Positions 43,463 through 52,450 of a stretch of 64,000 nucleotides of DNA are shown here, one piece after another (the first letter of the stretch is position 1; the number at the start of each line of letters is the position of its first letter). The position numbers and the translations under genes were made by a program. The notes under the pieces were generated by a model. That model had not been told where the DNA came from. It saw nothing but the letters and a program-made list of their open reading frames with translations, and did no database searches. This DNA is from CAIJXB01 sp964439595 (GTDB taxonomy: Bacteria; Chlamydiota; Chlamydiia; Chlamydiales; Rhabdochlamydiaceae). Where the stretch lies: contig CAYTOK010000012.1 in NCBI GenBank assembly GCA_964439595.1, positions 11,365 through 75,364 of the forward strand, given 5' to 3'.

Positions 43463-45268
43463 GTGTTGCAATCAATTTTAAAAAACCAAACAGAATTTGA
43501 TTTTAGACTAGATTACATACCTGTTGCCAGCACCTTCACAAATATATATTATATATTTCAAAAATGCACCTATCCTACTCCCCCTATAGGAACCCTAGAT
43601 CATCATTATGAACTCCTACAAGCCAAAAGCTTCACCCGCTGCATAATACTCTTAGTACCTATTTTGGGAAATATTACTATAGGAATTGGGGACTTTCTTA
43701 GTGATGTAAAGATCCTACAACTAAAGCTAATAAAAGCCGGTCTTATTTCGCTACCAAGGGTAAGCTTAAGACTACAAAAGGACGATGACATCTTAAAAGC
43801 TATTATTGAAAAAGACCCTTCGGAAATCCGTTTTATCCTAGATCCAGCTATAGTAACCCGGCTTTTTTCTACTACCGCAATTTTCCCTAGACTCACCACA
43901 AATGATCTCCACCCCTCTTTAAAAAATAACCATGAATTAATATGCCGTGCTATTTACTACAACCCAAATAACCTACGATATATCACAGATCCTCAAACTG
44001 TCGTTAAAGTATTCCAAATGAGTCCCTACACGGAGTATTTTAGGGGCCCTTACATTAGTAATCTCCACGAATCCTTAAAAAACAACTATGAGGTCCTAAA
44101 AGCTGCCGTCTTACAAAATCCAGCAAACATAGGAAACATCTACGAAGCAAAGATTGTAGAGCAGCTATGGGCTGAAAATGTCATTCCTCCAAAATTACAA
44201 GACCTTTGCTGGCAATTACAAAACGACCCACGTCTAGAAAAAATAGCCCTTGAAAAAGATCCGGCAATTAACCTTCCTTTTGTTAGTAGAAAAGAAACCC
44301 TTCTCACGTTTTTTAGAAATAGAACGCAAGAGGATTGCGTGCTATCCTATATCAATTCTCGACTAACAAAAGAAACAAAAGAAGAAATAGCAATAGCTGC
44401 TATTACACAAAATCCTAGAGAGCTATCTTGTCTTTCTGACCCAACCTTTGTGAGAAAACTATTTTGCATAAAGCAAGGCCCTGCGACTTTACAGTACCTA
44501 GCCTCCTCGCTTAAAAATAACCAGGAAATTCTAAAAGCTGCTATTTTGAACAAACCCAAAGACATACGCTTCATTGAAAGTAAAAAGTTTGTACTTGGAC
44601 TTTTTGCCGAATCAAGATGTACAATCACTTTAAAAGACCTTCACCCAAATCTTCAAATTGACAGAGATATTATAGATGCAGCTCTAAAAAAAGATCCCTC
44701 TAACCTGCGTTTCATAACGGATGCGGGGTTTGTCATTGGACTTTTTGCAGCACTAGAAGAATATGCAGGAGTAAGTGCGCTTGCTAGTATTGTTCGCAAA
44801 AAACCTATTGCAATTACTCTTAGGGATGTGCATCCCTCTTTTCAAGAAAATGACGATGTCATAGCTGCTGCTTACAGGGCTAACAAAAAAAACATACAAT
44901 ATGCTGCCTTTGCAAACATCATTACTTTCTTACAACACACACCAAAAGCTTTACAGTACATCGAGGATAGCGATATTATACTCACAATTTTCCAAGGAAG
45001 GTCTAATCTTTCAGAATTCACCATAGACGATATTCACGAAAGCCTTAAAGAAAATCCTGATATTATATTGATTGCTACAAGTAAAGGCGCAAAACTTCAT
45101 AACGAAGAAGGGAATTCTAAAAAATTAGCACCCGAAGACTCAGAAACTTCAAATCACAGTCTAGCAGAAAAAACAATTAGATCCCTTGATTCTTGGGCGC
45201 AAGAGATAACCGCCCCTGGGGATATCGAGATCGCTTCAAAGACACTGTCTGGATATGATTTAGTGTAA
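43463..45268 (+). CDS. Large helical repeat protein with an LDYxPVxST-type N-terminus
   Basis: 601 residues, not assigned to a family. Residues 16-80 contain LDYIPVASTFTNIYYIFQKC and a hydrophobic stretch (CIILLVPILGNITIGIGDFL). From about 110 to 560 there are eight or nine degenerate 45-55-residue helical repeats of the form SLKNNxEILKAAxxxNPxxIRFIxDxxFVxxLF, recalling DUF4116-type repeats. The start is GTG at 43463 with GGAG 5 bp upstream. The tail is hydrophilic and Ser-rich. The N-terminal block recurs in the short relic at 52099, suggesting a lineage-specific family. Host-directed role is possible but unproven. Confidence 0.7.
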   Translation: MLQSILKNQTEFDFRLDYIPVASTFTNIYYIFQKCTYPTPPIGTLDHHYELLQAKSFTRCIILLVPILGNITIGIGDFLSDVKILQLKLIKAGLISLPRVSLRLQKDDDILKAIIEKDPSEIRFILDPAIVTRLFSTTAIFPRLTTNDLHPSLKNNHELICRAIYYNPNNLRYITDPQTVVKVFQMSPYTEYFRGPYISNLHESLKNNYEVLKAAVLQNPANIGNIYEAKIVEQLWAENVIPPKLQDLCWQLQNDPRLEKIALEKDPAINLPFVSRKETLLTFFRNRTQEDCVLSYINSRLTKETKEEIAIAAITQNPRELSCLSDPTFVRKLFCIKQGPATLQYLASSLKNNQEILKAAILNKPKDIRFIESKKFVLGLFAESRCTITLKDLHPNLQIDRDIIDAALKKDPSNLRFITDAGFVIGLFAALEEYAGVSALASIVRKKPIAITLRDVHPSFQENDDVIAAAYRANKKNIQYAAFANIITFLQHTPKALQYIEDSDIILTIFQGRSNLSEFTIDDIHESLKENPDIILIATSKGAKLHNEEGNSKKLAPEDSETSNHSLAEKTIRSLDSWAQEITAPGDIEIASKTLSGYDLV

Positions 45269-45301
45269 AAAAAACTTTCAGCAAACAAGGGAATAATTAT
45301 T

Positions 45302-46402
45302 ATGCAAGCAGTAGGTCCATACGACTCTATAAACACCCCGCAAACTATCCGAAAAAATGAGACTGAACCTTCTTCCTCAGTAAGTCGATGCGACATCTCT
45401 AATTGTTTAAAAAAGATTGCTTCAAATGCTCAATCTTTACTCGGTCGGGTATCTATTTTACTTTCTAATCCCTCTATTTACATGCAATCCATTCAGAAAA
45501 ATCTATTTCCAATGCATTACTTCCAAGCAGACTGGAATACCTTTTATAAGCAATTACAGGGGCTACAGGAAAGTGAATTCCCCTTAGATGCTTCTAATAT
45601 ACCCAGTTTAATAGCTCTAGGAAAAACCTTACTCGAAGATGTGAAGCATAATAAAAACCAGAAAAAAATTTTAGGAAACGCCGTTTTCAGAGAATTTTCT
45701 CTGTATGCAGATATTATGCAAAAAATCACTCCCTCTAGTAAAGAATTGCTAAGCCTGCTACTAGACATGATAGAAGTTGCCACTTATACCATAAAAAATA
45801 TAGACCTAGATGACTCTTCCTTATCTTCGCTAGTTGAGCTCTCTGAAATTTACACCAGCTGCCACTCAGGCCTAGCACAAGGCCAACTAAATCTAGCCCA
45901 AAGTTATCTTGATAAACACGACTCAGCTAAAACACCTGAAGACAAAAAATGTAATTTACAGGTCGCAAAGACAATCCTGTCGACAATATCTGAAGAAATA
46001 CCTGAAAAAAATTGGCTAGATATGCTACTTATAACCATCTCGTCACTAGAAAAAAGCTTAAAAACTCACTCGAGAAACGATGATTTGAAAAACTATTTCG
46101 ATCCGACGATAAAAAAGCTGCAAGATACAAAAGAAAGATTAGAGCAAATTCAAGCCGCTATGCTTTTAAATAAAGACAAGCCCAAAGAAAAAAATGCAAG
46201 CATGTGTATAGCTAAGATTTTCGCTATAGGTACTGCCATCGGAAACTGCCTTTTAGGACTACTCAAAGCAGCTAAATCTTTAGTTGGTAGAGCTACTAGT
46301 TTTTCTAACCCTCTAGAAGAGGGAATCTCTTCTGAAGAAAAAGTAGAAAGCATGGAGATCGTACTAAGTAAAGTTGACAATATAGCTTCTAGGTTCAAAT
46401 AA
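45302..46402 (+). CDS. Hypothetical helical protein with a C-terminal membrane segment
   Basis: 366 residues, not recognised. Residues 1-30 are hydrophilic and disordered; the middle (60-290) is mostly helical with no clear repeat; near 300-325 lies CIAKIFAIGTAIGNCLLGLL, a likely membrane helix. The ATG is preceded by AAGGGA. It starts 33 bp after the repeat protein and probably shares its transcript. Without a signal peptide, secretion by type III is conceivable, no more. It converges on the autotransporter gene. Confidence 0.65.
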   Translation: MQAVGPYDSINTPQTIRKNETEPSSSVSRCDISNCLKKIASNAQSLLGRVSILLSNPSIYMQSIQKNLFPMHYFQADWNTFYKQLQGLQESEFPLDASNIPSLIALGKTLLEDVKHNKNQKKILGNAVFREFSLYADIMQKITPSSKELLSLLLDMIEVATYTIKNIDLDDSSLSSLVELSEIYTSCHSGLAQGQLNLAQSYLDKHDSAKTPEDKKCNLQVAKTILSTISEEIPEKNWLDMLLITISSLEKSLKTHSRNDDLKNYFDPTIKKLQDTKERLEQIQAAMLLNKDKPKEKNASMCIAKIFAIGTAIGNCLLGLLKAAKSLVGRATSFSNPLEEGISSEEKVESMEIVLSKVDNIASRFK

Positions 46403-46425
46403 GACCGGTTAGTTAAGTTTACAAA

Positions 46426-49400
46426 CTAAAAGCCGAAGCGAAGCTGCCCACCGTAGTTGTGATCGCTATACCCTCCTCCGAATTCCCCTGTATAATAAAG
46501 ATCTGCAACAAGAAGATCTTTGCAAAGACGTCCTGAAAGAAGGACTCCTGGAGAAAATAGGTTTCTACTGGGAAAATATCCGGTTACAGTAAACGAGGTA
46601 TTCGTATCTACAAACTCCGAGCTATATGCTCCACCCTTAACCCTCATCTCTCTAACCCAACTAAACTTAGGAGCTAAAGACCACTTAGAGCTCCAAAAAG
46701 AGATACACCCTGTCAGCTGCAATCCTAGTTCGTTACGAAGAAGTATCGCAGTGCTCTCTTTCACTTTTAAATTATAAGGTCCAGCGCCCTCTTCTCTATA
46801 CCCATTTTCTTTTTGGGTAATATAATCTAAAGAGTCAAAAGGTCTAATTGTAAAATGAGAAAATCCGAGGTTCACTCCCGAGTCTATGTGAGAAAGAAGC
46901 TGAGCGTTACCACGTGTACTACTAGCTGACCTACTTACCCCCGTATATCTTATGTTCCTATAACCATCACAGTGTCCCCAAGATCCAATAACAGAACTGT
47001 TCACATAAAACATGTTAGTTAGATAAGAAAAGTAAAGACCTCCATATCCTGAGCGAATTTCTCCTTTGCCTAAATCATCACTCCAATGAATTCTAGAGTT
47101 CGTATAGCCCCCTAACGCTCCTGCGTAGCATCTTTTTAGAAACTGCGCATCAAAACCAAGTACAGCGCCTAGCGTGTTATTTTGGTATCCTGCTTGCGGA
47201 CTATGTGCGTACCTAGATTCTTTCTGCTGTAGATTATCTCCAAAGCTATCTACCCAAAGATGAAATGGCTGCTTTCCTTTGGAGCAAGAAGAAGGGCAAT
47301 AGACGTCATCTAACTCATTTTGCATTCTAAATCCAAGAGTCGACTGTACTTTTACGATGTTATTTTCTTGAGAGATGACGTATCCTTTAAATAAAGCTGG
47401 ATGCATCTTATTTAAGGCTTCGTTTATCTCTTCATCACTTAAAGAAAATAACGACTCTGCGATGCCATTTAGCGCTGGATTACCATTGCCTATTACAGCA
47501 TCAATAGCATTAGCTACTCTTTCACTATTGCCACAAAGAGGCAAAATATTAAATGGTTTCAAAACCATAGAAAGGTATACCGCATTAGGGGCATATGTAA
47601 CTTGGGGCACGATCCAAGAGGTATTTGTTGTAACAGAAGAAAAGCTCCCAGTAATAGTAGCGCTATCTTGCATAATAGTTGCCGAACCATTAATAGAAGA
47701 AAGAAAGCCTGGCTGAAAATTCAGCTGTAGACTGACATCTGAATCCAAAATAATATCTCCTGTAGCAACAAGATCTGAAATCCCATTACCATCAATAGAA
47801 ACGATATAAGCAGATCCCATCTCAAATAAAACATCGCCTTCCACCTCTAAAACTCCAGAAGAGTTACCCGGCCTAACAGACCCGAATACATCAAGAGGCC
47901 CAATAGAGCCACTTCCCCCAAGTATCGCACCGGCATCCACCGTAAAAGAAGAGGTGATTATAGAACCATTTATCACCAAGGCTCCTTCTGTCACTGTCGT
48001 AGCTCCCGTGTATGTACTTACCCCAGATAAAACAAGGACTCCACTGCCTGTTTTTTCTAAGGAGCCCGTTCCACTGATACTATGAGAATACACACCGAGC
48101 CCTTCTTGATTAAAAACCAAGGAAGAATCATTGACTATATCTGTGGGAAGACTGCTGGCATTACCTTCTAATGTCCCTGCTAAAATCGTTGTAAGACCAC
48201 CGTAAGAGTTAGATCCCTCTAAAAAAAGAGTGCCGGCTCCTGTTTTAGTTAAACTTCCTCCTCTACCTAAAATCATGCCAAAGAAGATATCTGATATATT
48301 CTGATCAACAGTAAGCGTTTTGTTGCCAAGAACAATGTAACCAACTCCAGAAAGGTTTTGTATGCTAGCGCCACTAAATACATCGCTAATGTCCAGCACT
48401 CCCTCGATCTGTACGCTGCTAGATGTAGCTATAGAACCATCTCCAACTAGGGCTAACACTCCCCCTCTAATACTTGTTGGCCCGGTGTACGTATTTATCC
48501 CAGAAAAACTTAAAGTACTTATGCTATTTACATCTAAAACAAGAGACCCTAAAACTCCGCTTATTACGCCTGTGAAAAGTCCAGAGTCCCTTTGCAGTAG
48601 TGTAAGCTCTTTACTTCCCAAAATAATGCTACCAGTCCCTGATAAACTGCCCACAAAAGCGCCAGTTGTTACAGCGCTAATATCAAAAGTTCCATTAACG
48701 ATAATAGAGGAGGTAAGAGCTATGGATCCATCTCCTACTAAAGCAAGAGTACCCCCTAAAATAGGTGTTGCTCCCGTATAGGTATTTATTCCCGTCAAAG
48801 TAAGAGTACTTGTACTTAAATTAGTTAAACCAAAACTTCCAGTAACTCCTTGTATATTTCCTGAAAAAGTAGAAGGAATGGTTTGCTTTACAGTTAATGC
48901 TTTACTTCCTAAAATTATCAGGCCACTGCCTGAAAGGTTTTGTATACTAGTAGCTGAATTTATTTGGTGGATATCAAAAATAGTATCCACAAGAAGAGAG
49001 CTTGACGTAGCAATAGATCCACTGCCGGAAAGAGCTAAAACACCTCCATTGATATCTGTAGGCCCTGTATACGTATTTATCCCCGCTAAAGTTAACGTTT
49101 CAGTTGTAGTAGCGTCTAACACTAAACTTCCTAGTGATCCGCTAATTACTCCAGAAAAAGACCCTGATATCGCTTCAATTACAGTGAGCTCTTTTCCTCC
49201 TAAATTAATATCCCCTGTTCCTGACAAGTTATGAATTACAGCTCCGACGGAAGTACCACTAATATCAAAAGTGCCGAGAACAGAAACAGATCTAGAAGAA
49301 GCAATAGACCCTGATGCTCCAATAAGAGCTAGGGTTCCCCCTAAAATAGAAGTCGCTCCCTCATAAAGATTTGCCCCCCCTAAATTCAAGGTTCCGGTGC

Positions 49401-50556
49401 TGCTTAAAGATAGGGTAAGACCTCCTAAATCACCTGAAGCTCCAATAGTCCCAACAAAAACTCCTGATAACACCTGATCTACCGTAAGTGTTCTTGTGCC
49501 AAGAGAAATAAAACCTGCTCCTGACAGTGTTTGAATGGAAGCTCCTGCTGATGTTTCACTAATATCTAAGGTTGCTCCCGCAGAAACAATTGTACCAACA
49601 GAATGTTGTATAGTTGCCGTAGCTCCTGAAAGAAGAAGAGTCCCCGAAGTAATAGAAGTTGTGCCTATGTAAGTATTAGCTCCTGTCAAAATAAGTGTCC
49701 CAGGGCCTGTCACGATCAAGGAGCCTAAACCACCTATAAGTCCCGTTAATGTGGAGGTTCCTACAGGGACTTCGATAGTTTCAGGAAGTCCTTGTAACGT
49801 GATTAAATTAGAAACAGTTAGTCCATCTCCTAAGATGAGTGTAGCATCAGATTCCATAAGCAAGGGCCCTGCGCCTAAACTGGTGTTATTACCTACCTGA
49901 ATAGCTCCGGCAACAATCGTTGTACCACCCCCATATACATTACTTGTAGGTAGTACTAAAGTCCCTGACCCTTGTTTTTCTAAAAGCCCACCAGCAATAG
50001 CCCCTGTAGCTGTAATGGTCAAAGAAGTATCTATTTTAAGAATATTTTTTGTTGTAGCAAGGAGCCCTAAAATAGCAGGAAAAGAACCTGAAGCTGTCCC
50101 TGAAAACTGCAAAGTAGGAGCTGTCCCACCAAACTGCACACCGGTAACTCCAGGTAAGTTACTTGCTCCAAAAAACTGAAGGGTTCCATCTGTAACTACC
50201 ATAGGAGCATTAGAGAAGACGATATCGGAAGAAGCGGAAACAACTACAGTATTACCACTGACATTTAAAGCTACATTTCCATTTCCAGAAATCGTATGAG
50301 GGGTGCCAACGTCTGTAGCTTCTATACTCGCTGACAAAGTAGATGGCGTCATGTTAGAAGAAAGAGAGGGATTTATACCGGCATTGAGGCGAATAGGCGG
50401 TGTTGCTAGTGTAGTTAGCGTGTTATTAATATCTTCAATTGCTTGACGCAGGGTGCCGGCTCCAGAGTCTGCTGAGCTAGTAACGTTTACCGTCGCCTCC
50501 AGAAAACTAAAAGAAACTAATGAAGCAAGCCAAATAGAATTTACTATACGAACCAT
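46426..50556 (-). CDS. Autotransporter with PATR repeats and C-terminal beta-barrel
   Basis: Type V secreted surface protein, 1376 residues. A signal peptide (IVNSIWLASLVSFSFLEA) precedes TLRQAIEDIN, typical of right-handed beta-helix passengers. About residues 290-780 hold five consecutive 98-residue units with GINTYTG and LSGxGxIxLG, the autotransporter-associated beta strand repeat. The barrel starts near 1095 (HLWVDSFGDN), continues with GAVLGFDAQFLKRCYAGALGG, and ends GGQLRFGF with the terminal Phe needed for Bam insertion. Pmp signature motifs (GGAI, FxxN) are not conspicuous, so it is not a classical Pmp. AGGAG lies 4 bp upstream of the ATG. Probable adhesin; no protease motif seen. 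Confidence 0.9.
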   Translation of the reverse strand: MVRIVNSIWLASLVSFSFLEATVNVTSSADSGAGTLRQAIEDINNTLTTLATPPIRLNAGINPSLSSNMTPSTLSASIEATDVGTPHTISGNGNVALNVSGNTVVVSASSDIVFSNAPMVVTDGTLQFFGASNLPGVTGVQFGGTAPTLQFSGTASGSFPAILGLLATTKNILKIDTSLTITATGAIAGGLLEKQGSGTLVLPTSNVYGGGTTIVAGAIQVGNNTSLGAGPLLMESDATLILGDGLTVSNLITLQGLPETIEVPVGTSTLTGLIGGLGSLIVTGPGTLILTGANTYIGTTSITSGTLLLSGATATIQHSVGTIVSAGATLDISETSAGASIQTLSGAGFISLGTRTLTVDQVLSGVFVGTIGASGDLGGLTLSLSSTGTLNLGGANLYEGATSILGGTLALIGASGSIASSRSVSVLGTFDISGTSVGAVIHNLSGTGDINLGGKELTVIEAISGSFSGVISGSLGSLVLDATTTETLTLAGINTYTGPTDINGGVLALSGSGSIATSSSLLVDTIFDIHQINSATSIQNLSGSGLIILGSKALTVKQTIPSTFSGNIQGVTGSFGLTNLSTSTLTLTGINTYTGATPILGGTLALVGDGSIALTSSIIVNGTFDISAVTTGAFVGSLSGTGSIILGSKELTLLQRDSGLFTGVISGVLGSLVLDVNSISTLSFSGINTYTGPTSIRGGVLALVGDGSIATSSSVQIEGVLDISDVFSGASIQNLSGVGYIVLGNKTLTVDQNISDIFFGMILGRGGSLTKTGAGTLFLEGSNSYGGLTTILAGTLEGNASSLPTDIVNDSSLVFNQEGLGVYSHSISGTGSLEKTGSGVLVLSGVSTYTGATTVTEGALVINGSIITSSFTVDAGAILGGSGSIGPLDVFGSVRPGNSSGVLEVEGDVLFEMGSAYIVSIDGNGISDLVATGDIILDSDVSLQLNFQPGFLSSINGSATIMQDSATITGSFSSVTTNTSWIVPQVTYAPNAVYLSMVLKPFNILPLCGNSERVANAIDAVIGNGNPALNGIAESLFSLSDEEINEALNKMHPALFKGYVISQENNIVKVQSTLGFRMQNELDDVYCPSSCSKGKQPFHLWVDSFGDNLQQKESRYAHSPQAGYQNNTLGAVLGFDAQFLKRCYAGALGGYTNSRIHWSDDLGKGEIRSGYGGLYFSYLTNMFYVNSSVIGSWGHCDGYRNIRYTGVSRSASSTRGNAQLLSHIDSGVNLGFSHFTIRPFDSLDYITQKENGYREEGAGPYNLKVKESTAILLRNELGLQLTGCISFWSSKWSLAPKFSWVREMRVKGGAYSSEFVDTNTSFTVTGYFPSRNLFSPGVLLSGRLCKDLLVADLYYTGEFGGGYSDHNYGGQLRFGF
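48226..49683 (-). repeat. Five tandem units of about 294 bp in the autotransporter gene
   Basis: On the minus strand the sequence for GxNxYxGxT recurs at intervals of about 303, 297, 292, 294 and 272 bp, giving five units of roughly 98 residues. The third to fifth resemble one another most (GINTYTG...GSIATSSS...). Divergence between units is moderate, so duplication is not recent. Confidence 0.8.
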
Positions 50557-50636
50557 ACAACTCCTAAGGAAATAGATGTTTACGAATAGTAATTTTTTCC
50601 TGAAAGACTTGCAATCTTTTTTATAGAAAGTATCTT

Positions 50637-50686
50637 AAAAAAAACCCCACCCTGTTCTTACGCTTTTAGCGAAGACTGGATGGGGT
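50637..50686 (-). terminator. Rho-independent terminator after the desaturase gene
   Basis: On the minus strand ACCCCATCC... pairs with ...GGGTGGGGT in a long hairpin with a few mismatches (loop near AAAA), followed by eight T. It ends desaturase transcription and separates it from the autotransporter. Confidence 0.85.
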
Positions 50687-50699
50687 GTATAAAAGTTTC

Positions 50700-51872
50700 T
50701 TACTGAGATAAACTTGCTATTTCTGCAGAAACAGCTGTCCAATTTTGATATTCTTCTTCCAAAGACTTCTTAAGAGCTTTGATCTCTAACTTAAGAGAGG
50801 ATAAAAGTTCCTTAGCACCCTCTTTTTTTAAAGAAGTATAACTTTCTTGAAGCTTCCTTACCTGTTTCCATTTAACAAGAACGTTATCAATAACGGCTGT
50901 TATCTTCTTTTCCCACTCTTCTCTTTGTATATAAAAAGACTCTCCAAGCTTATCTAACAAAAGACGTTTACGCTCAAGTAAGATTTTCTCTTCGATTTGA
51001 TACTGCTGTACAGTTCTGAGTTGGCGGGCAAGACCACATTTAGCAGAAAGCCAAATAAGCCATTTAGTCGGATCGAAATGAAACCAACGAATCCCATTGC
51101 GGTAATCCTGCGCAAAAGTATGGTGATAATTATGGTATCCTTCTCCAAAAGTTAGAAGAGCAATAATATAATTATCGACGGCAGACAGCTCTTTACAAAA
51201 CGTACGAGCGCCCCATGTATGAGCTAAAGAATTAATAAACCAAGTGAAGTGGTGAAGGAAAAATATGCGAAGAAGTATTGTAAAAACCAAGGCACCTAGA
51301 TAATCTTGAAATACTGAAGCAAAAAATAAATAAGCCAGCACGTTAGTTACCACAAACAAAATACCATAATAACGGTGTTGAAAACGTAAAAGAGGCTTTC
51401 TTTCTAGATCAGCTACCACGGAGCTTTCTATTTTTTTTGGTTTTTCAAAAAGCCAAAAAAAATGCGCATACCAAAAACCCTTTTTAATAGAATAAGGATC
51501 TCTATCGGTATCAACAAACGCATGATGATGGCGATGGTCAAAAGACCACCTAATAACACTTCCTTGTGTTGCCAAAGTGCCAAAAAGCACTAGGATAACT
51601 TCAAGAATAGGACTTGCCTTATAAGCCATATGTGAATACAAGCGATGATATCCCATAGTGATGCTTAATCCTGCTGCATACATTAGAGCAAAAGACGACA
51701 CAATCAAAGGCCACGATGATACTGTGCAAAAAGCAAAGTAAAATGGGAGTCCTATTAAAAGAGCCAGATGATAAATGATAATAAATAATCCGGGAACCCA
51801 GTTAAACTGGTAAGGCTTCTTTGTACATTTTTCCAAAACTCCTCCAATATTTTCTATAAGCTTCCCCCCCAT
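50700..51872 (-). CDS. Fatty acid desaturase, acyl-CoA delta-9 type, with extra C-terminal coiled coil
   Basis: Membrane di-iron desaturase that puts a cis double bond in fatty acyl chains; resembles stearoyl-CoA desaturases. 390 residues. Three His boxes are present: HRLYSH near residue 77, FDHRHHHAF near 113, and GYHNYHH near 250, with hydrophobic pairs between them and GIRWFHFDPTKWLIWL after. From about 300 the chain turns into a charged coiled coil (ERKRLLLDKLGESF; SLKLEIKALKKSLEEEY), absent from common bacterial desaturases. Eukaryote-like desaturases are rare in Chlamydiae, so transfer is possible. It ends at a strong terminator. Confidence 0.88.
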   Translation of the reverse strand: MGGKLIENIGGVLEKCTKKPYQFNWVPGLFIIIYHLALLIGLPFYFAFCTVSSWPLIVSSFALMYAAGLSITMGYHRLYSHMAYKASPILEVILVLFGTLATQGSVIRWSFDHRHHHAFVDTDRDPYSIKKGFWYAHFFWLFEKPKKIESSVVADLERKPLLRFQHRYYGILFVVTNVLAYLFFASVFQDYLGALVFTILLRIFFLHHFTWFINSLAHTWGARTFCKELSAVDNYIIALLTFGEGYHNYHHTFAQDYRNGIRWFHFDPTKWLIWLSAKCGLARQLRTVQQYQIEEKILLERKRLLLDKLGESFYIQREEWEKKITAVIDNVLVKWKQVRKLQESYTSLKKEGAKELLSSLKLEIKALKKSLEEEYQNWTAVSAEIASLSQ

Positions 51873-52098
51873 TTTATCCCATACCCCCTAAAAACTCAAG
51901 AACTTTACGAAATAATTAAAATAATAAATACATCTAATCGCGCTAAAACCACGACTTCTACTAGGAAAATCTCACACCTTACAAAATAACTTATTTTGCC
52001 GTTTCCACTAATTTAGACAAGTGTAAATTTTAATTATTGCACACAGTCATCCCGTCAACATATAATCATTATTAAAATCACTTGAAGCATCTATTTAT

Positions 52099-52347
52099 AT
52101 GAATATAAGAAACATTTCCTTTAAAGATATGCTTGAATATCTGGACTATACTCCCGTTATAAGCACGGGGAAAAATCTTGTTGATATTTTCGTTAAATGC
52201 GCCTGGAAGCCTGAAATAAAAACTTTGGAAAAGAAGCTTTTAGTTCAATTATCGCTCGAAGAGTTTCAACACCTAACAATCCATGGAGCGTTGAAGTTGG
52301 CGATGTTGTTGTTACTTTCCCTGCAATTCCTACTGTTAATCCCATAA
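52099..52347 (+). pseudogene. Truncated relic related to the N-terminus of the protein at 43463
   Basis: An 82-codon frame with MLEYLDYTPVISTGKNLVDI, matching LDYIPVASTFTNIYYIFQKC of the gene at 43463, then FVKCAW. The resemblance fades after about residue 50 and the frame ends soon, while another frame continues with VVVTFPAIPTVNPIRTI, as if frameshifted. No good ribosome site. Probably a decaying copy, though a short real protein is not ruled out. Confidence 0.4.
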
Positions 52348-52450
52348 GAACCATACATTCAGGCGGAAAATACCCCTCAATTTATCCCCCTGTAAATTCA
52401 CAGTTGTTACTCACTTCCTTATAAAATCCCATTCACGAAAGTTAGATAAT

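Noticed and set aside
47375..49234. Long open frames on the plus strand inside the autotransporter gene
   Set aside because: They are antisense shadows of the repeat-rich coding strand, have no ribosome sites and are low-complexity, repeating with the same period as the sense repeats.
46426..50556. Classical chlamydial Pmp protein
   Set aside because: The passenger carries PATR-type beta strand repeats rather than conspicuous GGAI and FxxN motifs, so I call it a generic autotransporter.
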